A stretch of DNA of 64,000 nucleotides from Cenococcum geophilum 1.58 (taxonomy: Eukaryota > Ascomycota > Dothideomycetes > Gloniales > Gloniaceae): positions 1 to 64,000 of the forward strand of contig KV748184.1 of assembly GCA_001692895.1 (NCBI GenBank), given 5' to 3'. Both the position numbers and the translations under genes were made by a program. This document shows, in pieces, positions 58,443 to 64,000 of the stretch (position 1 is the first letter of the stretch; each line of letters begins with the position of its first letter). Under the pieces are notes generated by a model. That model had not been told where the DNA came from, ran no database searches, and saw nothing but the letters and a program-made list of their open reading frames with translations.

Positions 58443-59822
58443 TTATACGCCCTTAGCAAATGCCGTTCCTCCAGAGGCCTCATCAATCACCATGCTCTCA
58501 CTCAAGCCACAAACATTGAAAATTGTCTTCGGGGTCACACTACTGCCGGTAGTTCCCATCTCCTTTAGCCACTCAAACGTGCTCTTGATCGCCACGTACG
58601 CTGGCGCAATACTAGCAAACGAGAAGATGATTACCCGGTAGCCCATTTCTTGTGCTTCCTGGGCAGTAATCAAGGGCGAGTGGCCGTTCTCAACGCTGTT
58701 GTAGCAGAGAGGCCAGGGTGCTAGGTCCTTCACTGCTTGCGCCGCTTGCTCTTTGGTCTTGACACCCTCAAGAATGCCCATGTCAGCGCCCTCGTCTCGC
58801 GCACGGCGCAGACGTTCGATGCATTCGTCATAGCCACGAGATTGTAGTGCGTCAGTGCGCGCAATGACGATGATGTCAGAGCGCAGCTGTGAAGCGGCGA
58901 CCTTGCAGGCTTTGATGCGCTGGATGTATGTGTCGACGTCGACAACTTCCTTTCCCGAGAGATGGCCGCATCGCTTTTGGATCACTTGGTCTTCGATGTG
59001 GAAAGCGGCGACTCCAGCGAGGTGATACTGCTGCACGGCTTTCGCAATAACAATGGGACCACCGTAGCCTGTGTCCATATCAGCGATTAAGGGCGGGCCG
59101 TCCGGGCGCAGGTTCGCAATCATTTCTGCGTTGGTGCGCATATCGTGGAGCTGTGCGATACCTAGGTCGGCTTGGCCTAGGCGTGAAGCAGTGGTGCCTG
59201 CCCCAGTCATATACATGCCTTCAAAGCCGACTTCAATGGCAACTCGAGCGGACAGGCCGTCGTAAACGCCCGGGCATTTTATGATGTCGGAAGAATTTTT
59301 AATCATGTAACGCAGCCGTGTTGCAGCGGGAGCGAAAGCGTCATAAATTTCAGGTGCGCGGATTTTGACGGCGGAGTTAGCAAGTTCGGGAGAGTCGACA
59401 ATAACTTCAGGAATTTCGCGCTCCAGCTTCGCGGTTTCCGGTGTTTCGGTCTCTGGCTTGAGTTCGATAGCTTCTTCGAGCTCAGCGAGAGCATCATCTA
59501 CGCTTGGTGCAGTAGAGGCCGAATCATCAGATGAAGCAGAGTCTTCACCGCAAATGGACCCATCTGTGGAGGCAGATTCCTGAGGAGTAACGGAGCCAGG
59601 GGGTGTCAGTTCGGAAGGAGTGGACGGCTTGTACGAGTAACTAATTTCATTTGAAGGTGTAATTGGTGCCTCTTTTGCTTCTAAATCTGCGGTTTGTGAA
59701 AGCATTGTGGCGAGGCTGCCCGAAGGAGTGATTTGATTAAGGGGCAATGGGCGCCAAAGACAGACATCGTATGAGTCCATTTTTGGTTGCGGGGTATCAG
59801 TTACTGTTTGCATCATAACCAT
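58443..59822 (-). CDS. Oxaloacetate-hydrolase-like enzyme (ICL/PEP-mutase superfamily)
   Basis: Single exon, 459 aa. The first 165 residues are low-complexity (Ser/Thr/Glu/Pro). The catalytic domain has CPGVYDGLSARVAIEVGF, GMYMTGAGTTASRLGQADLG, the metal site ADMDTGYGG (247-255), and the loop QKRCGHLSG with catalytic Cys285. It is very close to Aspergillus niger oxaloacetate hydrolase as I remember it. Ser401 in IIFSFASIAPAY aligns with the serine (Ser282 there) reported as a marker of true oxaloacetate hydrolases, which cleave oxaloacetate to oxalate and acetate. A related C-C lyase (dimethylmalate lyase type) remains possible. The neighbours handle oxalyl-CoA, which supports an oxalate role. 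No secretion signal; the long N-terminal extension is unusual. Confidence 0.8.
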   Translation of the reverse strand: MVMMQTVTDTPQPKMDSYDVCLWRPLPLNQITPSGSLATMLSQTADLEAKEAPITPSNEISYSYKPSTPSELTPPGSVTPQESASTDGSICGEDSASSDDSASTAPSVDDALAELEEAIELKPETETPETAKLEREIPEVIVDSPELANSAVKIRAPEIYDAFAPAATRLRYMIKNSSDIIKCPGVYDGLSARVAIEVGFEGMYMTGAGTTASRLGQADLGIAQLHDMRTNAEMIANLRPDGPPLIADMDTGYGGPIVIAKAVQQYHLAGVAAFHIEDQVIQKRCGHLSGKEVVDVDTYIQRIKACKVAASQLRSDIIVIARTDALQSRGYDECIERLRRARDEGADMGILEGVKTKEQAAQAVKDLAPWPLCYNSVENGHSPLITAQEAQEMGYRVIIFSFASIAPAYVAIKSTFEWLKEMGTTGSSVTPKTIFNVCGLSESMVIDEASGGTAFAKGV

Positions 59823-60983
59823 GAGGGAACAGAAGATAGATTAAGGAGGAATTGAAGGGAAAGGAGGGATAATGACTAGCACTTGGAGAAGAAGAAAAGT
59901 GCTGTCGAGTGTAGAAATGTTACCTGTGCACTGTATTTTTATGTAGAATTATATGTCGGTTCCCGAGTAGTAGGGACGGCGAAGCAGTAAGTTCAAAATG
60001 CTATGGAGTACCGGGGCTAGGCCAGATTCGAATCTTTCGAGTGTATCTCGTGGGGCGTGTCTGGGCTCCTTCAATCCGTAATCTTTTCTTAGCAATGCAG
60101 GTACGACGGCCTTACTCAACCCTTGCAATGAAACTACCCGCAGGTGGAATTTCTCGATTAATTCGCTATCGCAAAGGCACCGTTTATGGCTGTAGTAAGG
60201 TTTCGGATTGCGAGTATTTGATTTTCGGGTCGTAAGGCTTTCGGATCCCGACTAAGAGATTCACTGTCATCTCAGGTCGCCTGGAGGATGGCATTTCGTT
60301 CGACCAACTTCCGGGCTCTTTTCAAAAGGAAATACCTCGACAAGTGTACAGGAAGAGCGCATCACTACCCCTTGATAGGTTTGAGAAAGTGATCCACCGA
60401 AAGAGAGACAACTATGAAGCAGGTTTTTGCCAAGACAAGATGACATGTGAAATCATAAGACTTAGTATTCAGGTTTAAGGGCAGAGATGTATTTAGGATC
60501 CTCTAGAATCATGCCTAGATGAGGCTTTCTATATATGTCCAACAAAGATGAGCAGATGTTGACGAAGCGTCGTTGAAATCGATCGACGAAACCGGGGCAA
60601 GCGAGCCAAGACCTGTCCAAATTGAAACCTCGACTCTTCCACTTTCAACATCCACTCTATCCGCTCATGGAGATCCATCATAACCGTTATACACAGCCAT
60701 CTAGGGATTCTACGTAACTGATCCCTCTTAGTGTACCTTTAGATTCTTTCACATATATAACAAAATACGTGGAAAGTTTTAATGTTTCCACGTCGATTAT
60801 CTTCTGTATTACAGCCTAATAAGACTACACCTCCCATATACTCATGTTGTGGAAAAACCTCATCGAATTCATTTCTATTTAATGAGAGCCTACATTCATC
60901 TTACACAAAGGACTAGGAAAGCACTCATTTGTCCAAATCCTTTATACAGCGAAGATATCCTTTCCTCAAGCTTGAAAAGCCCC
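59823..60983. other. Intergenic, about 1.2 kb
   Basis: Promoter of the oxaloacetate-hydrolase-like gene and 3' flank of the acyl-CoA ligase gene (both minus). AT-leaning between 60700 and 60950; no gene recognised. Confidence 0.5.
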
Positions 60984-62780
60984 TTATTGGACCGTCTTCA
61001 TCTTCTTTGATCCTTGGACAAACGCCAAAACTCCTTGACACAGATTACCAACATAAGAAATTAGGGAACGACCAAAGGTCAAGAAACGGTTCAGATTTGT
61101 CACTTCTTCTATCTGAGAGGAGGCCGTGGGCGTGGGTTTCGATTCTGGAAGATTGTTCTTTTCATTGGCAATCATGGCTGTTGCGACGTGCCGACGCTGG
61201 ACCTTGCCTGTAGCGGTCTTGGGCATATTGTCGGTGAAGAAGACCTGGCATAGTCAGTTGGTCAGGAAATGAAGTTCAAGAGAAAAGCAGACTTACCTTT
61301 TTGGGAATCTTGAACTTCGCTGCTCTCTCGCCAAACCAAGCTAGGAGTTCCTCTGTAGTGAGCGTTGTTCCTTCCCGGAGAGCAATAGCAACCGCCACAT
61401 TCTGACCATAGAGTTCGTCATCAATACCAAAGCTGACTGCCTCAAGTATGCTTGGGTGCTGGGCTAAAAGGTTGTCGATCTCAATTGGGCTAATCTTTTC
61501 ACCGCCTTTGTTGATGAGCTCTTTTATGCGACCTGTCAGAAAAAGATATCCTTCCTCATCAACATAGCCTTGATCACCCGTACGGAAATAACCGGTCTTG
61601 GTGAATGGAGACGCGATACCCTCACCGATATACCCGGAAGTGACATTGGGACCTAGGATGCAGACCTCGCCGATTTTTCCTTGAGGAATACTCTCGCCTT
61701 CATCATCCATGATCCGGAGTTCAACACCTTGAGGACGACCCACAGAGCCAGGTTTCCGACTTGCAGGAGGGAGGGGGTTGGACGTCATTTGATGGGCAGC
61801 CTCTGTCATCGCGTATGCCTCCAACACGGGAGCTCCAAAAAGCGTCTCTAGTTGATTATGCACAGTCGGGGACAATGGTGAGGAGCAGGATCGAATAAAC
61901 CGAATCTTTGGCATTGGAGATGGAAGATCATTTTTCAACAAAATCTGGTGGATCGTGGGAACGGCGGTGTACCAGTTAGCCTCATGAGTGACAAAGTCAC
62001 GCCAAAATTCGGAGGCTGAAAATCGAGCAGGGACAATAATGGACCCCCCGCTCATCAACGGAGAGAGGAAGCCAGCGAGGAGACCGTGAACATGGAAAAG
62101 CGGCATCACCAACAGGGTCCGATCGGTGGGCGACAAGTCGTATGTTGCTTGAATATTTGCCATAGTTTGGCAAAGATTTTTATGGGTCAAAGGGACCTAC
62201 GGACTGTTAATATAAAAAGTCTCTGCACGAACTTGCGTGCACATACAGCTTTTGGTCTACCAGTGGTTCCACTAGTGTGTAGGATCAGAGCGACGTCGTC
62301 AGCCTCAGGCTTCTCCATCTCTGCAAGCTTCTTATTCCGTGGTCCATCTTGCTCTCCTACTTCCAGAGATACCTCAGACCCATTCCAGTATACCTCTGCG
62401 ATTGCCACACCGCATTTTCTCGCAGCGCGAATTGCCTCGCCATTACCAGCAATCGCACCTTTAGGTACCAAGACTAAAGGAGCCTTCAGATCCTCAAGAT
62501 AGAACTCGAATTCTTCCTGCTTGTACGCCGGATTTAGTGGTGCACAAATTGCTCGCTGAAGCGATGTCGCCAGGAAGGATATGATGAATTCAAGGCTGTT
62601 TGGAAGGGCGATGCCAACGGCTTCCTTTGGCGATATCCCAATCGCTGCTAACTTCTTCTGAAATGAAAGAATGTGGTCGAGCAATTGACTATGTGAAGCA
62701 ATGATAGAATTTGTCTCATTAGGTATTATAACTGCAGGACTTTCTGTCTTCGCAGACAGACAGCTCATAAGTGTAGACAT
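60984..62780 (-). CDS. Oxalyl-CoA synthetase / PCS60-type acyl-CoA ligase
   Basis: Three exons (62780-62247, 62196-61297, 61244-60984) give 564 aa. The ATG at 62780 (MSTLMSCLSAKTESPAVIIP) is the family start; the open frame upstream to 63002 has no ATG. Adenylate-forming motifs: ILHTSGTTGRPKA-VPLTHKN (A3), EAYAMTEAAHQM (A5), GYFRTGDQGY (A7), GRIKELINKGGEKISP (A8) and the late lysine in MPKTATGKVQRR (A10), provided by exon 3. This matches yeast Pcs60 and plant AAE3, which activate oxalate to oxalyl-CoA using ATP. A C-terminal extension of about 60 residues (NRFLTFGRSLISYVGNL) ends TVQ, so no PTS1 peroxisome signal is seen. Divergent from the decarboxylase gene. Confidence 0.88.
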
Positions 62781-63213
62781 GATGACGCGATTGGGCTGAT
62801 GTGATGAGGCCGCAGAAATCGGGGAAGGGTTTGAGAACAGAACGTTTGCAGGTACATTGCTAACCTCATAATCATTTTTATCATCTTTTACATATCTACT
62901 TGGAACGTGAGCTATACGTTTAGACCCGACCGATCGAGGATAGTCTCGGATTCCGAAGTGATGTGCGGATTGTGGCTGAGCTGCAGCCTCACCACTTACC
63001 AAAATACATCCCTACGGTTCCCGAATCCATAATCCACTTCCTCGGGCCGTTTGCCAATACCAGGATAATGGGAATGCGCACCGGAGACAAAGAACTAATG
63101 GTTGCGGTCTTGCAGCTAATGTTTCAGCAGCTTTCAGTGTCTGACATCAAATTCTAGGAACTCGCCGCAGAAAGCACTTTTCTAACTTGATCCTAATTTT
63201 CACGACTTTCCAG
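62781..63213. promoter_or_regulatory. Divergent promoter of the oxalyl-CoA gene pair
   Basis: 433 bp between the two start codons, so both genes probably share regulatory DNA. No specific site could be assigned. A minus-strand frame stays open across much of it but has no ATG. Confidence 0.55.
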
Positions 63214-64000
63214 AATGGCAGCAGAAACTACTACCTTGCGACCAACAGGCGCTGCTCTAATAGCGCGAGCGCTGCGGCAACTCGGTATCAAAGTTATATT
63301 CGGTCTAGTCGGCATACCGGTCGTTCAGATTGCAGAAGAAGCTATTGCTCTAGGCATAAGATTCATCGCATTTCGCAATGAACAGGCCGCAAGTTATGCT
63401 GCGACAGCATATGGGTACCTCACAGGTAGACCAGGTGTCTGTTTGGTTGTTGGTGGGCCAGGAGTACTTCATGCTATGGCAGGAATAGGCAACTCGTCCA
63501 TCAATGCATTCCCAATGCTCCTTCTTGCTGGGTCATGCGAAACGCATCTTGTGACAAAAGGAGCTTTCCAGGAACTCGACGCAATTTCCCTTCTTGCCCC
63601 GCATACAAAGATTGCCATTAGACCAAACCTGGACTCAATCTCTCAATCACTTACACATGCCTACCGATCTTCCTGGTATGGCCGCGCAGGAACTGGCTTC
63701 GTGGATCTTCCAGCAGATGTTATTCAAGGCAGGGGCATGGAGGAAACAGTGATGGCCACGGTCGTGCCAGCTGCACCGCGAGCTGGGCCAGATCCAACAA
63801 AGCTGTCCGCCATTGCGCAACTCCTGCGCTCTGCAAAGGCACCACTTGTTGTCGTTGGAAAGGGCGCGGCTTATGCCCAAGCAGAAACTTCAATCCGTCA
63901 ACTGGTTGATCAAACTAACATTCCATTCCTACCTACGCCAATGGGCAAGGGCGTGCTCCCTGACTCTCATCCATCAAATACGTCATCGGCACGCTCTACT
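63214..64000 (+). CDS. Oxalyl-CoA decarboxylase / 2-hydroxyacyl-CoA lyase, 3' end outside window
   Basis: Open from the ATG at 63214 to the end of the window (262 codons), no intron so far. [20 protein letters not shown] is followed by the ThDP-enzyme pyrimidine-binding domain: [40 protein letters not shown] with the catalytic Glu, [20 protein letters not shown], and [20 protein letters not shown]. The central domain has begun ([20 protein letters not shown]). The family either decarboxylates oxalyl-CoA to formyl-CoA or cleaves 2-hydroxyacyl-CoA; the visible part does not decide between them. The divergent oxalyl-CoA synthetase favours the decarboxylase. Confidence 0.85.

Noticed and set aside
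62781-63002. N-terminal extension of the oxalyl-CoA synthetase
   Set aside because: The frame is open but lacks an ATG, and MSTLMSCL at 62780 matches the family start.
1-64000. CRISPR arrays, operons, rRNA or complete tRNA genes
   Set aside because: None seen; the tandem arrays lack spacer structure and the organism is eukaryotic.

Overview
The window is nuclear DNA from a filamentous ascomycete (Pezizomycotina). The evidence is short GT..AG introns of about 45-280 nt with CTAAC-like branch sites, gene families of fungal type (Fungal_trans_2 factor, HIR1, RIC1, PUF6, peptidase inhibitor I78), and one AT-rich block that looks like repeat-induced point mutation. The gene content and remembered protein similarity suggest a leotiomycete-like fungus, but this is a weak inference. 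All spliced structures were worked out by eye, so exon edges may be off by a base or by an alternative site. Five isolated N bases occur, near 547, 1971, 15772, 25066 and 54836.

1-5 kb: a repeat-type module. A partial DUF6589 gene and a RecQ-like helicase gene converge. The whole stretch is seeded with the 8-mer ATATCCGC/GCGGATAT (18 copies, both orientations, in both genes and in the spacers). It ends in a dense palindromic block that could fold as a three-way junction.

5-26 kb: gene-poor accessory DNA. It holds a membrane-anchored protein, a MITE-like element, a small conserved fungal protein, PUF6, three unrecognised coiled-coil genes, a fructosamine-kinase-like gene split by a 2.5 kb hAT element (8-bp target duplication, perfect 18-bp ends, AT-rich interior, GCGGATATT minisatellite), and a second, internally deleted hAT element that keeps the tail of a transposase reading frame.

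26-57 kb: ordinary housekeeping DNA. The genes are an F-box-like/DUF7730-type protein, an ankyrin protein, a PAP2 lipid phosphatase, TRM11, a FYV6/FAM192A-like splicing factor, an aldo-keto reductase, an HExxH protein, eIF3h, a basic nuclear protein, an omega-type GST, an I78 inhibitor, a Fungal_trans_2 regulator, RIC1, HIR1 and a U1-type zinc-finger protein.

58-64 kb: an apparent oxalate group. An oxaloacetate-hydrolase-like enzyme (oxalate formation) lies next to a divergent pair made of an oxalyl-CoA synthetase and an oxalyl-CoA decarboxylase/2-hydroxyacyl-CoA lyase (oxalate breakdown). Formation and disposal of oxalate would then be encoded within about 5.5 kb.
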